Notes under the pieces: model-generated
What the model saw: only the letters and a program-made list of their open reading frames with translations
Told to the model about the DNA's origin: nothing
The model's database searches: none
Assembly: GCF_027594545.1 (NCBI RefSeq)
Contig: NZ_CP115160.1
Coordinates: 2,923,001 to 2,987,000 of the forward strand
Source: Algoriphagus sp. TR-M9
Lineage (GTDB): Bacteria; Bacteroidota; Bacteroidia; Cytophagales; Cyclobacteriaceae
Direction: 5' to 3'
Length of the DNA: 64,000 bases
Translations under genes and position numbers: made by a program
Shown: piece after piece, positions 42,256 to 51,857 of the stretch
Layout: every line of letters begins with the position of its first letter
Numbering within the stretch: position 1 is the stretch's first letter

Positions 42256-43086
42256 ATGAGAGAAATTTACATCACCATATCCTTCATTTTTATTAGCATT
42301 CTGAATTGTTTTGGTCAAAAACAAAAAGATGAGCCCGTTACATACTTAGATGATTTGTCCATTGGATGGGTAAAAGATTCGGACACATTACTATTCAGGG
42401 CTACAAGCAAGGTTTTAGTTCCTATAGAAATCTACTTTACTTCAGAGGAAAATAAGCAAGAGTTAAATTCATTTCTGCTTAAGCCCAAAGACAGCCTTGC
42501 GCTCTTAACCTATTTTGGCGAACTGCCCGACTCTATATTTACCGCTCGTTTTGCTGATAGCGTGCGTGTGGGCTATTTTATAGGGCATAAATCTCTTATA
42601 GCACCAGATTTAGATTATTTATACCGATTGCCATTTAAATCGAACAAGAAATATGAAGTAAGCCAAAGTTTTAATGATAAGTTTTCCCATAACAGTTCCA
42701 GGTCCCGATATGCGATAGATTTTCAACTAGATGTAGGAGAACCTGTTTTTGCAGCAAGGGAAGGTACTGTTGTAAAGGTAATTGACTGGTTTTCAAAACA
42801 AGGTGGGGAAGAATTGATAGATGCTGCCAATAAAATTGTCATTATGCACTCAGATGGGACATTAGCTTCCTATGTTCATTTAGATTTTAAGGGCAGTTTG
42901 GTAAAAGAAGGCGAATGGGTAGAAAGGGGGCAAAAAATTGGAATCTCAGGTCTGACAGGATTTACACGTGGGCCTCATTTGCATTTTGTGGTGCGAAAGG
43001 AAAGAGATATTTCCATACCTGTAGTTTTTAAAGGATATGAGGGCAAGATGCTGAAAAAAGGTAAAAGATATCAAGTGGTTGAATAA
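42256..43086 (+). CDS. M23-family metallopeptidase (exported)
   Basis: I choose the ATG at 42256, which opens a signal peptide (MREIYITISFIFISILNCFG); a GTG at 42238 would add 6 residues. The 276-residue protein has a C-terminal M23/LytM domain (about 145-260) with FAAREGTVVKV, SRYAIDFQLDVGEPVF (first metal site region His-Asp equivalent), GTLASYVHLDFKGS and the HxH in GPHLHFVV. A predicted beta-sandwich precedes it. It acts on peptidoglycan in the periplasm. It is distinct from the M23 lipoprotein at 10237. Confidence 0.85.
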   Translation: MREIYITISFIFISILNCFGQKQKDEPVTYLDDLSIGWVKDSDTLLFRATSKVLVPIEIYFTSEENKQELNSFLLKPKDSLALLTYFGELPDSIFTARFADSVRVGYFIGHKSLIAPDLDYLYRLPFKSNKKYEVSQSFNDKFSHNSSRSRYAIDFQLDVGEPVFAAREGTVVKVIDWFSKQGGEELIDAANKIVIMHSDGTLASYVHLDFKGSLVKEGEWVERGQKIGISGLTGFTRGPHLHFVVRKERDISIPVVFKGYEGKMLKKGKRYQVVE

Positions 43087-43283
43087 ACCCAGTTCAACAT
43101 CAGGAATTAGTCAGGTACGAATAACAGCATTTCCCATACCTTCCTTTCCGCGAAATGCCCCTCCCATTCAATTTGAGTTACACCGTAAGGATCCACAGAT
43201 TATCCGTATTAGCCCATTCCTATTACAACAAATAGTCGTCTTTGAGGTTAATTATAAACCTGACCTACTAAACTCCTCCACTG

Positions 43284-44072
43284 ATGAAATCCATTATAAA
43301 TATTCCCGGCATTTTAGTTTTACTGCTCCTCGTCAGTTTATCTTCATGTACTGATGATGACAACACTCCAAATGGCGGTGATGGCGAGCCCTTAGACAAT
43401 TCGGAAATTGTATTTCTTCTGCTCGATGAAGAGAGTATAGACAATGGGAACGAACCAAACAATTTTTCAGAAACAGACGTCAATGATCAAATCGCCAGAA
43501 TTGGGCAGCGACAAACCTTGAAATACTTTCAAGATAACGCAGGTAAAACTATAGGTCTGTATTCCGGTCAAGTAGGGGATGAAGGCTGGTTTGCGCCTAC
43601 TTCTATACTAAGTAGTTGGATAAACGCAGGCCCAACCGCTAATGGCCTCCAAAATTACCTCACCCCGGGTCCAGGGTTGGGTGCGTCAGGAGATGTTCCG
43701 GAAGTTTTGCTAGACGAAATCCCCAATGTGATTCCTTTAAGAGCCATGGGCTTATCAATGCTAGTGGGACAGACAGTTTATGCTGTGGTTTATGATAGCG
43801 ATATCTCGATTAATTACGATCCAATCGAAGGGAATTTGCAAGGAGCAAACCTTGGAATTGTGGCGTTTGATGTGCTCAGCGTCTCTGCCCGTACAGACGG
43901 GTCTAGCTCTGACCTTCCAAGGGTCTCTATTCGTATTCGAAATACCGAAGAGATAGGTGTAAGTTCTCTAAATCTCTTTTCAAATGCCACTATTCCGGAA
44001 TCCTCCTCTGAGCCTATGGATATTACGCCAGCATCTGATACTCCGGAAATCACGCTTGTTCCTGCGCCTTAA
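43284..44072 (+). CDS. lipoprotein of unknown function
   Basis: A 262-residue protein with a lipoprotein signal (MKSIINIPGILVLLLLVSLSSC, Cys at 22) followed by an Asp/Asn-rich linker (TDDDNTPNGGDGEPLDN). The remaining 230 residues read as a globular or beta-rich domain with DEGWFAPTSILSSWINAGP and TVYAVVYDSDISINYDP and no recognised family. It is probably anchored to the outer membrane, facing the periplasm or surface. It converges on the metal-efflux genes. Confidence 0.7.
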   Translation: MKSIINIPGILVLLLLVSLSSCTDDDNTPNGGDGEPLDNSEIVFLLLDEESIDNGNEPNNFSETDVNDQIARIGQRQTLKYFQDNAGKTIGLYSGQVGDEGWFAPTSILSSWINAGPTANGLQNYLTPGPGLGASGDVPEVLLDEIPNVIPLRAMGLSMLVGQTVYAVVYDSDISINYDPIEGNLQGANLGIVAFDVLSVSARTDGSSSDLPRVSIRIRNTEEIGVSSLNLFSNATIPESSSEPMDITPASDTPEITLVPAP

Positions 44073-44147
44073 CTCCCCAAAATTGCCTATACTTCCCTAC
44101 TTAACCTATGCCACAGACGACTTTGTTTTACTGAAATGGACTTCTGC

Positions 44148-45305
44148 TTAAGGCAAGAGATTAAAGCCTCCTTTAGTCAGCACTACAGTGCTTGCTGAGA
44201 TTGCATCATTTGGCATGATTTCCACTCCCTCATTATTGGTTTTCCCGGTCTGCACCGCTACTTTTTCCAATTGGAAGCCGGCATCACTTTGCTCCCGGCG
44301 CACCAATACATAACCTGTACCTTCGGAATTAATAATCGCAGTAGATGGAAGCACCCAAGCTTGCTGTGGGTCTGTCTGAAACACCGCTTCTATAAACATG
44401 CCCGGCACTAGCATTTCTTCCTCCTTTTCCTCAGGTAAATGTGCATGAATATTAATCTGCCGCTCGGCGTTAATGGACTGGCCCACCATAAAAACCTCTG
44501 CGACTAGCTTTTTGCCCGGTAGATCCGGAATGCTAACCTGTACCTTTTGACCTTTATGGATCTGCGTGGCATTCTTTTCAAAAACCACCAGTTCAATATG
44601 CAAATGCTCCTTACTGATGAGGGTCATGGCCTTGCCGCCAGCAGGTAAAAATGAACCCTGTACCAAATGTATAGCTTCTACAAATCCAGAAATAGGGGCT
44701 AGCACCGGTACTTTGGAGCGGATGTTTTCTGCTTTCAGTTCGCTGGCATTGATATGGATCAGAGACAATTGCTTGCGAAGGCTTTCTGCTTTGGCTTTGG
44801 TGGATTGGTAATCCGCCTCAGCCTTGAGGTAGTTTTTTTGTGAAGAGATCTTTTCGGCAAAAAGGGTTTGCTGACGCTCAAATTCCTCCCGGAGGTAATT
44901 CAACTGGCTATTTGCTTCCAAAAATTCCTGTTGCAGGGTGACGAAATCCGGATTCTCCAGGTAGAAAAGCACCTGACCTTTGCTCACAGATTCTCCCTCC
45001 AGCAACTTCAAGCCAGAGACATACCCTCCAAAAAATGCTGAAATTTCCTGAATCCCTTCCACCGGAACTTTCACGGTTCCCTGAGCCGGTATTCCTGCTG
45101 AAAACTCCTGCATCTCAGGATTTCCCCATTGCATTTTCATGGTTTCAAATTGCTGGGTAGAGACGTTGATATAGGCACCATCGCTGGTACCTGCCTGCAC
45201 TTCCACTCCCTGAGCGTCTTCAGACTCCTTAGTAGAACATTGGAAAAAACCAGCTCCCAAGATTAAGGCCAGGAAAAGGATCGATACTATGCGTAGATTC
45301 TTCAT
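44148..45305 (-). CDS. RND efflux periplasmic adaptor (CzcB/CusB-like)
   Basis: A 385-residue membrane-fusion protein with a lipoprotein-like signal (GAGFFQCSTKE). It has the expected order: first biotinyl-lipoyl half (YVSGLKLLEGESVSKGQVLFYLENPDF), a helical hairpin (about 125-190, QQEFLEANSQLNYLREEFERQ, coiled coil), second lipoyl half (VPVLAPISGFVEAIHL) and beta-barrel/membrane-proximal parts. It bridges the RND pump to the outer-membrane channel, here fused to the pump. The ATG overlaps the RND stop by one base (TGATG), so translation is coupled. Confidence 0.88.
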   Translation of the reverse strand: MKNLRIVSILFLALILGAGFFQCSTKESEDAQGVEVQAGTSDGAYINVSTQQFETMKMQWGNPEMQEFSAGIPAQGTVKVPVEGIQEISAFFGGYVSGLKLLEGESVSKGQVLFYLENPDFVTLQQEFLEANSQLNYLREEFERQQTLFAEKISSQKNYLKAEADYQSTKAKAESLRKQLSLIHINASELKAENIRSKVPVLAPISGFVEAIHLVQGSFLPAGGKAMTLISKEHLHIELVVFEKNATQIHKGQKVQVSIPDLPGKKLVAEVFMVGQSINAERQINIHAHLPEEKEEEMLVPGMFIEAVFQTDPQQAWVLPSTAIINSEGTGYVLVRREQSDAGFQLEKVAVQTGKTNNEGVEIMPNDAISASTVVLTKGGFNLLP

Positions 45306-48300
45306 CAGTTGAGAAGGTAATTGATGTTTAAAATGGTTTGTTGGTAAGCATGCTTGCTTTCCAGGTATTGTAAGGTGATGGAAATGGAATTTTCCAAAAG
45401 CTGTACGTATTGCAGAAAGTCAATCTCGCCTTCTTGATAGGATCGCTGTGCCTGGGCGAGCAATTGTCGGGAAAGTTCTTTGCCTTCCTTTTCGTAGTAC
45501 TCAATCACCCGCAAATCCTGATCTAACTGTCGTTGAAGCTTTTGGGCGCTCAATTCCAGCTGGTATTCGTACTGCTCAGCTTCCAGGGCGAGTTTTTCCT
45601 GTTGGTACTTGCTGCTTTTCACCTGGGCCTTTTGGGCACCAAAAAACAAGGGCACTGCCAGTCCGGCCTGAAAGCCCGGGTACACCTTGGCATTGGGTCC
45701 TGGGTTGGTTCCCCGGAATACGTCTATATTGATATCCGGAAGGTATTTTCGTTTTTCTGCCTGGGTATGAAATTCAGCCTGAGCTACTGCACTTTCATAA
45801 TAGCTCACTCCCGGATGATCAGACCAGTCATCGCGCAGCTTCAAGCTCAAGTTCAGTTCCTCATCAGATAGCCTAAGCTCTCCCTCCCAATTGAGCAGCA
45901 ATTTCAGTTCATCTGTAGCCATCAGGTGCTTTTCTCTGGCTTCATTTTTCCGCAGGGCAATTTCCTGCCGCTTTCCATCGGCTGTCAGTTTCTCCAGGTA
46001 ATTGCTTTCTCCGGTTTCGAATTTGCGGGACGCAGCTCTGGAAAACTCCCCGTACAAGGAATCCAAATAAGTATAGCGCTCCATTAAGTCTTCCCAGTAA
46101 AGCACAGCGATAAAAGCCTTACTGATCTCTCCTTTCAGCCGCAGCTGCTGGAGTTCTACCTGCTTCGACTGCATTTCCACTTTGGCAGTTAAGGCATTTT
46201 TTTGAGCTCCGTAAACGGTAGGAAATTCAAAACTTTGGCTCAGCCCCCACTTTCTATTGTAAATCCCATTCTCAGCGAGGTCATTTTTATCCTCTGCATA
46301 GTAAATGGAAGTTTTCTCCAAATCCCACCCCTGCCCCACTTGCGCATGGGCAATGTCTATGGATTTATGGGCAGCTTGCAAGCCCAGGTTGCGTTCCATC
46401 CCCAGCTCTAGAGCATGCTCCAGACTAAGGGTAGTATCCTGTGCTTGGGCAGTAAAACTCACCACAAAAAACAGCAGCACTACACTTGAAAGCTTGGTCG
46501 CCCCGGGAAGTTTCCCGGATTTGCTTTTAAATGTGACGTACAAAACCGGCAGAACCACCAGGGTCAAAATGGTGGCGGTAATCAATCCTCCTACCACCAC
46601 CGTAGCCAACGGACGCTGTACCTCAGCTCCCGCAGAAGTAGAGATGGCCATTGGCAAAAAGCCCAAAGCAGCCGCCGATGCAGTCAATAAAACCGGGCGA
46701 AGCCGTTCCTTTGCCCCGGTAATCACCAGGTCTTTCAGATTATCAAAACTAGATTCCATAGACTTGAAATGTTCTATCAGTACAATTCCATTGAGTACCG
46801 CAATACCAAATAGGGCGATAAAACCTACACCCGCAGATATACTGAAAGGCATATCCCGCATCCAGAGCAAGAGTACGCCACCGATGGCGGATAAGGGGAT
46901 CGCAGAGTAAATCATGAGTGCTTCTCTGCTGGAAGAAAAGGCAAAATACAAAAGCACAAATATGAGGAAGAGCGCAATGGGCACCGCAATCAGCAGTCGG
47001 TTTCTGGCTTTTTGCAGGTTTTCAAACTGCCCTCCGTAATCCACCCGGTACCCTTCGGGAATATCCACTTGGTTGGAAATAATGCCTTGGATATCGTCCA
47101 CTACAGACTGCAGGTCCCGGTTTCTCACATTCACTCCAATCACCACCCGGCGCTGGGTATCATCACGGGAAATCTTAGCTGGGCCTTTGGTATAGGATAT
47201 CGCCGCCAGTTCTGACAAAGGCACAGACCCTCCGCTGGGAAGCTGTATGGAAGCTTGTTCCAGATGCCGGATATCCTTACGAAAGGGCTCGGCAAAACGT
47301 ACCACCAGATCAAACTGCTTTTCACCTTCGAAAACCTTCCCTGCACTCATCCCTGCAAACCCCATGGTCACCACTTGGTTTAGATCAGAGATATTCAATC
47401 CAAATTTGGCAATCTTTGCTCTATTGTATTCGATTTTCATTTGAGGCAAGCCGTCCACTTTTTCCAAAATAATGTCCGCTGCTCCATCTACATTTTGTAT
47501 GGCAGCCTCGATCTCTTCTGCTGTCTGCAAAAGCACATCCAGATCCTCTCCAAATACCTTGATGGCCAGATCCGCACGCACTCCTGTGATCAGCTCGTTG
47601 AAGCGCATTTCTATAGGCTGGGTAAATTCATACTCCATGCCCGGGATCACCTCCAGCGCCTCCTTAAATTTCTCCGCCAGCTCATCCTTAGTCTCCACGG
47701 TAGTCCACTCTGATTTGGGTTTGAGTGTCACGATCACGTCGCTTTCCTCCATGGACATGGGGTCTGTGGGAATCTCAGCCGCACCGATTCGGGTCACTAC
47801 CTGGTTGACCTCAGGAAACTTCTGGAGAATTTTCTCAATCTCGGTAATGGTCTCTACGGTATTGGTGAGCGTAGTTCCTGTTTTCAGGAATGGCTGAATC
47901 ACAAAATCTCCCTCATCCAGAGTAGGGACAAATTCAGAACCCATATTGCGAAAAATCAATACCGTGCCTACCAGCATGGCAAAGGCCCCAATCAACACCA
48001 CTTTAGCATGGTCCAGCGCCCAGGTAATGGTAGGTTCATAGACTTTGTTCAGCCCATTGATGATACGGGTGGAGATATTTCTAGGTCCGGGAGGAGTGGT
48101 TTTCAAAAACATCGATGAAACCACAGGCACATAGGTCAAGCCTAGGATCATAGCCCCGATCAGTGCAAAAGAAAACACTTCGGCCATAGGCCTGAACATC
48201 TTTCCTTCTACGCCGGTAAGGGAAAGTATAGGTATAAAAACAAGGATGATAATGATCTGTCCAAAAATGGCCGAATGCATCATTTTAGATGCTCCGGAAA

Positions 48301-49627
48301 TAGAAATCTGGTCTTTCACTTTCCTCTTCTCCGATCCGGATAAGCCCTGAAGTCTATGATCAGACTTGACAAACTGAAAGGCAATATACTCTACAATAAT
48401 CACCGCTCCGTCTATGATAATACCAAAATCAATGGCTCCCAAACTCATCAAATTGGCATCCACACCAAAAATATACATGAGGGATAAGGCAAAGAGTAAG
48501 CTAAGCGGAATCACTGAAGCCACTACCAACCCAGAGCGTAGATTCCCCAGCAAAATCACCACCACGAAAACCACGATCAAACAACCCAAAATGAGATTTT
48601 CTGCAATGGTAAATGTAGTCTTGCCTATTAATTCGGACCTATCCAGAAACCCATTGATTACTATCCCTTCAGGAAGTGTGCTCTTGATACTTTCCAGTCT
48701 TTCATTGACCCGGTCTATGGTTCCTTTGGAATCTGCCCCCTTCAGCATCATCACCTGTCCCAGTACCTTTTCCCCTTCTCCATTGGCTGTAATGGCCCCG
48801 AATCTATTGGCATGCCCAAAGCCCACTTCTGCGACATCACGAATATAAACCGGAGAACCGTTTCTGCTTTCCACTATTATATTTCCAATATCCTCTAGTG
48901 AGGACACCAGTCCCTCACCACGGATAAAAAAACTCTCATTGGTCTTTTCTATATAGCCTCCACCGGCGATAGAGTTGTTTTGCGCCAGTGCCTCATACAC
49001 TTCCACCAGGTCTAGCTGCATGGCTTTGAGACGCTCCGGATTGATGGCTACCTCATACTGCTTAAGGTAACCTCCCCAGGTATTCACCTCTACCACACCT
49101 TCTATCCCGGATAATTGTCGGCGCACGATCCAATCCTGAATAGTACGGAGCTCCGTGATATCATATTCCTGCTCATAGCCTGGTTCCACGTCGATCACAT
49201 ACTGAAAAATCTCGCCCAACCCGGTACTGATCGGCCCCATTTCAGGCGACCCAAACCCCTCTGGTATGCTCTCCTCGGCCACTTTGATCCGCTCTGCTAT
49301 CAGCTGCCGAGGCAAGTAGGTGCCCATTTTGTCCTCAAAAACAATGGTAACTACTGATAGCCCAAATTTAGAAACAGAGCGAATTTCCAGTACGCCTGGC
49401 AAATTTGCCATTTCCAGTTCTACAGGGTAGGTCAGATATTTCTCCACATCTTCGGTAGCGAGATTTCTGGAGGTGGTGATGACCTGCACCTGATTCGTGG
49501 TGATATCCGGTACTGCGCCTATGGGAAGATTACTGAGCGCAAAGACTCCAAAACCTATCCAGGCAGCGACAAAAATGAATACAATGAGCTTGTTGGCAAG
49601 GCTCCATTGAATGATACGATCTAACAT
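45305..49627 (-). CDS. heavy-metal RND pump fused to a TolC-like outer-membrane factor
   Basis: A 1440-residue protein. Residues 1 to about 1030 are an HME-RND permease (CzcA/CusA family) with 12 helices, two large periplasmic domains and the TM4 motif DFGIIIDGAVIIVE; this resembles the CzcA-type motif (DFG...DGA...E) rather than the CusA form, suggesting divalent-metal export (Zn, Co, Cd or Ni). From about 1065 a second signal-like segment (VVLLFFVVSFTAQAQD) leads into a TolC/CzcC-like helical domain of about 370 residues. The fusion joins inner-membrane pump and outer-membrane channel parts in one gene. Upstream lies a two-component system, downstream the adaptor. Confidence 0.88.
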   Translation of the reverse strand: MLDRIIQWSLANKLIVFIFVAAWIGFGVFALSNLPIGAVPDITTNQVQVITTSRNLATEDVEKYLTYPVELEMANLPGVLEIRSVSKFGLSVVTIVFEDKMGTYLPRQLIAERIKVAEESIPEGFGSPEMGPISTGLGEIFQYVIDVEPGYEQEYDITELRTIQDWIVRRQLSGIEGVVEVNTWGGYLKQYEVAINPERLKAMQLDLVEVYEALAQNNSIAGGGYIEKTNESFFIRGEGLVSSLEDIGNIIVESRNGSPVYIRDVAEVGFGHANRFGAITANGEGEKVLGQVMMLKGADSKGTIDRVNERLESIKSTLPEGIVINGFLDRSELIGKTTFTIAENLILGCLIVVFVVVILLGNLRSGLVVASVIPLSLLFALSLMYIFGVDANLMSLGAIDFGIIIDGAVIIVEYIAFQFVKSDHRLQGLSGSEKRKVKDQISISGASKMMHSAIFGQIIIILVFIPILSLTGVEGKMFRPMAEVFSFALIGAMILGLTYVPVVSSMFLKTTPPGPRNISTRIINGLNKVYEPTITWALDHAKVVLIGAFAMLVGTVLIFRNMGSEFVPTLDEGDFVIQPFLKTGTTLTNTVETITEIEKILQKFPEVNQVVTRIGAAEIPTDPMSMEESDVIVTLKPKSEWTTVETKDELAEKFKEALEVIPGMEYEFTQPIEMRFNELITGVRADLAIKVFGEDLDVLLQTAEEIEAAIQNVDGAADIILEKVDGLPQMKIEYNRAKIAKFGLNISDLNQVVTMGFAGMSAGKVFEGEKQFDLVVRFAEPFRKDIRHLEQASIQLPSGGSVPLSELAAISYTKGPAKISRDDTQRRVVIGVNVRNRDLQSVVDDIQGIISNQVDIPEGYRVDYGGQFENLQKARNRLLIAVPIALFLIFVLLYFAFSSSREALMIYSAIPLSAIGGVLLLWMRDMPFSISAGVGFIALFGIAVLNGIVLIEHFKSMESSFDNLKDLVITGAKERLRPVLLTASAAALGFLPMAISTSAGAEVQRPLATVVVGGLITATILTLVVLPVLYVTFKSKSGKLPGATKLSSVVLLFFVVSFTAQAQDTTLSLEHALELGMERNLGLQAAHKSIDIAHAQVGQGWDLEKTSIYYAEDKNDLAENGIYNRKWGLSQSFEFPTVYGAQKNALTAKVEMQSKQVELQQLRLKGEISKAFIAVLYWEDLMERYTYLDSLYGEFSRAASRKFETGESNYLEKLTADGKRQEIALRKNEAREKHLMATDELKLLLNWEGELRLSDEELNLSLKLRDDWSDHPGVSYYESAVAQAEFHTQAEKRKYLPDINIDVFRGTNPGPNAKVYPGFQAGLAVPLFFGAQKAQVKSSKYQQEKLALEAEQYEYQLELSAQKLQRQLDQDLRVIEYYEKEGKELSRQLLAQAQRSYQEGEIDFLQYVQLLENSISITLQYLESKHAYQQTILNINYLLN

Positions 49628-49701
49628 GCGAGCGGCTAAATTTGAATTACAAAATTGCCCCTCGCCAGCTATAAAGCCTTAAAATCTTCCTTAAGATTAC
49701 C

Positions 49702-51081
49702 TTAAATTTTCTTTTCAAAAATCAATCGGAAAACACTCCCCTTCCCTGTTTCACTTTCTACTTCCACCTGAATATGTGATTCGTTGGCGAGTTTCCTGAC
49801 AATAGCCAGTCCCAATCCAGTTCCGGACACCCCTGGGTTTGCGGCCACATCCCTATAAAAAGGGTCAAAGATCTTTTCTAAAGCCTCATCGGAAATTCCG
49901 CTCCCCTGATCTTCTACCTGTACAAAAGGAAGAGCATCATGAATCCCTAATTTCAAATTGATGGGAGAATCTCCAGCTGAGTATTTCAGGGCATTCTGCA
50001 AAAGGTTATTGAAGATCATCTGCAAAGAGCCTTCATTGACCCTTACAAAAAGTGGTTTGCTCAAATTAGTCTGCAAGCTCACCTCTCGCCCACTCTCTCC
50101 TTTGTGTCGCGCTACTATATCCCTAGTAAAGGAGAGGAGTTCCACCTCGTCAATAGATGCTCGTCCGTTATTACCGACCCGTGCGAGGGAAAGCAACTGA
50201 TCGATCATAGCTGACATTCTATCTATGCTACCCAACGTCATCCGGATTTTTTCTTCATACTCTTGTCCGGTTCTGGGCTTTCGGATGAGCACCTCCAAAG
50301 TACCTTTCATGACCGCCAGCGGGGTTCTAAGTTCATGTGAGGCATCTGAGGTAAATTGCTTTTCACGGATCAAAGCCTGCTCCAACCTGGCCAAAAGGCC
50401 ATTGATGGACCTGGTCAGCTGCGCAATTTCATCGTCGGGTTCCACCTCAGGTACGCGCTCATTGAGGTTACTTTGGGAGATCTGGTTGGTCTTAGCTATG
50501 ATGTTTTTGATGGGCTGAATGCTTTTCCCAGCCAGAAAGCGCATGGAAAGAAACAAGGAAATCAATATCCCCGGATACAAAATCAACAGTATATTCCTCA
50601 GATTGGTCAACAGATCCCGGGCATCTTCAAAGGACTTGGCTACCAGCATATAGCCTTCATCTCGGCCCTCATGCTTCAAGGGAATCTGCATCTGTCTCAC
50701 CTCCCGACTTCCAGTTTTCAAAGTCCAGGCCTCATCTTGGTGCGCACGATCGGGGTAAAAGCTCAGGTGGTTTTCTCCCAGATTCGGGGAGCGGTCCATG
50801 GATAAGCCTTGTGTGTCTACTATTTCTATGAAAATCGGATTGAGCTGGATCTGACTATGCTCCTGCTCCTGCCATTCATCTTTGTGGGCAAATTTGATCT
50901 CCCCTTCCACCAAAAAAATCTGGCCCAGATGCTTATCCGTCTCCAGTTTTAGTTCACGATCTATACTCTGCACCACGGTATAGTCCACCACTACGTAGAT
51001 GATGGCAAACACCAGTAAGACCAACAGTGCGGTTACTAATGTAAGCCTTCGGGCGATGCGCTCTTGATAGGATACACTCAT
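49702..51081 (-). CDS. sensor histidine kinase of the metal-efflux locus
   Basis: A 459-residue membrane kinase: TM1 (about 12-33), a periplasmic sensor of about 125 residues, TM2 (about 164-181), HAMP (about 184-240), HisKA with His249 in SDASHELRTPLAVM, and a HATPase domain with NNLLQNALKYS, VEDQGSGIS and GTGLGLAIVRKL. It is CusS-like. It overlaps the response regulator by 4 bases (ATGA) and precedes the RND gene by 74 bp, so it most likely senses periplasmic metal and controls the pump. Confidence 0.88.
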   Translation of the reverse strand: MSVSYQERIARRLTLVTALLVLLVFAIIYVVVDYTVVQSIDRELKLETDKHLGQIFLVEGEIKFAHKDEWQEQEHSQIQLNPIFIEIVDTQGLSMDRSPNLGENHLSFYPDRAHQDEAWTLKTGSREVRQMQIPLKHEGRDEGYMLVAKSFEDARDLLTNLRNILLILYPGILISLFLSMRFLAGKSIQPIKNIIAKTNQISQSNLNERVPEVEPDDEIAQLTRSINGLLARLEQALIREKQFTSDASHELRTPLAVMKGTLEVLIRKPRTGQEYEEKIRMTLGSIDRMSAMIDQLLSLARVGNNGRASIDEVELLSFTRDIVARHKGESGREVSLQTNLSKPLFVRVNEGSLQMIFNNLLQNALKYSAGDSPINLKLGIHDALPFVQVEDQGSGISDEALEKIFDPFYRDVAANPGVSGTGLGLAIVRKLANESHIQVEVESETGKGSVFRLIFEKKI

Positions 51082-51746
51082 TGTTCTTTGGCTATATAAC
51101 CCACTCCCCGCACAGTATGAATCAGATTATCCTCTTGATGAAAACCCAGCTTTTTGCGCAGCGAATTGATAAAAACATCGATCACTCCGGTGTTATATTC
51201 AAAATGAATATCCCAAACTTGCTCGATAATGCTGGTGCGCCGGCATACTTCACCTTTGTTTTTCATCAGAAATTCCAAAAGAGCGAATTCCTTCTGCGTG
51301 AGAACCACCTCTTCATTGCCTTTGTAAACCTGATGTTTTGCCGGATATAAACGGACAGATCCTAGCGCATGCACTTCCGGTTCTATTTGCTTTTGGCGCA
51401 GCTGCACCCGTATCCGTTCCAGTAATTCTTCAAAGTGAAAGGGCTTTTTGATGTAATCGTTGGCGCCGGACTGCAATCCTGCTATGGTTTCGTCCACTGT
51501 ATCTTTGGCCGTAAGAAAAATAACTGGGGTCCGCTTATTTTTTTCCCTAAATGCCGAGCAAAGTTCCAGTCCGCTCATCCCCGGCAGCAACCAATCCAAA
51601 AGAAGCAGGTCAAAATCGCCCTCCTGAGCCAAATCCAAGCCGGAAGGGCCTGTTTCGGCCACAGTCACCTCGTAAGATTCCTCTTCCAAACCTTGCTTGA
51701 GAAAACCCGAAATCCCAGGCTCATCCTCTACGACTAGAATTCGCAT
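51078..51746 (-). CDS. OmpR-family response regulator of the metal-efflux locus
   Basis: A 222-residue two-domain regulator. The receiver domain has MRILVVEDEPG, phosphoacceptor Asp51 (LLLDWLLPGMSG), FLTAKD and Lys in YIKKPFHFEELLERI. The C-terminal winged helix is of OmpR/PhoB type (VLTQKEFALLEFLMKN, VWDIHFEYNTGVIDVFINSLRKKLG, VRGVGYI). It pairs with the overlapping kinase gene and is the first gene of the efflux operon. No operator was identified. Confidence 0.92.
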   Translation of the reverse strand: MRILVVEDEPGISGFLKQGLEEESYEVTVAETGPSGLDLAQEGDFDLLLLDWLLPGMSGLELCSAFREKNKRTPVIFLTAKDTVDETIAGLQSGANDYIKKPFHFEELLERIRVQLRQKQIEPEVHALGSVRLYPAKHQVYKGNEEVVLTQKEFALLEFLMKNKGEVCRRTSIIEQVWDIHFEYNTGVIDVFINSLRKKLGFHQEDNLIHTVRGVGYIAKEQ

Positions 51747-51857
51747 AGCTACTTTTTCTTTTGCTACGCAAAAGTTACTAATTCAATGCAAAGCACCTGA
51801 TTAAAAGGCTTAAGATTTCCTTAATGTTTTGATTTTCCCGGCATATAATCTGCGACA

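Noticed and set aside
46305..46910. 201-codon open frame antisense to the RND gene
   Set aside because: The RND protein on the minus strand is complete with all motifs; the antisense frame is composition driven.
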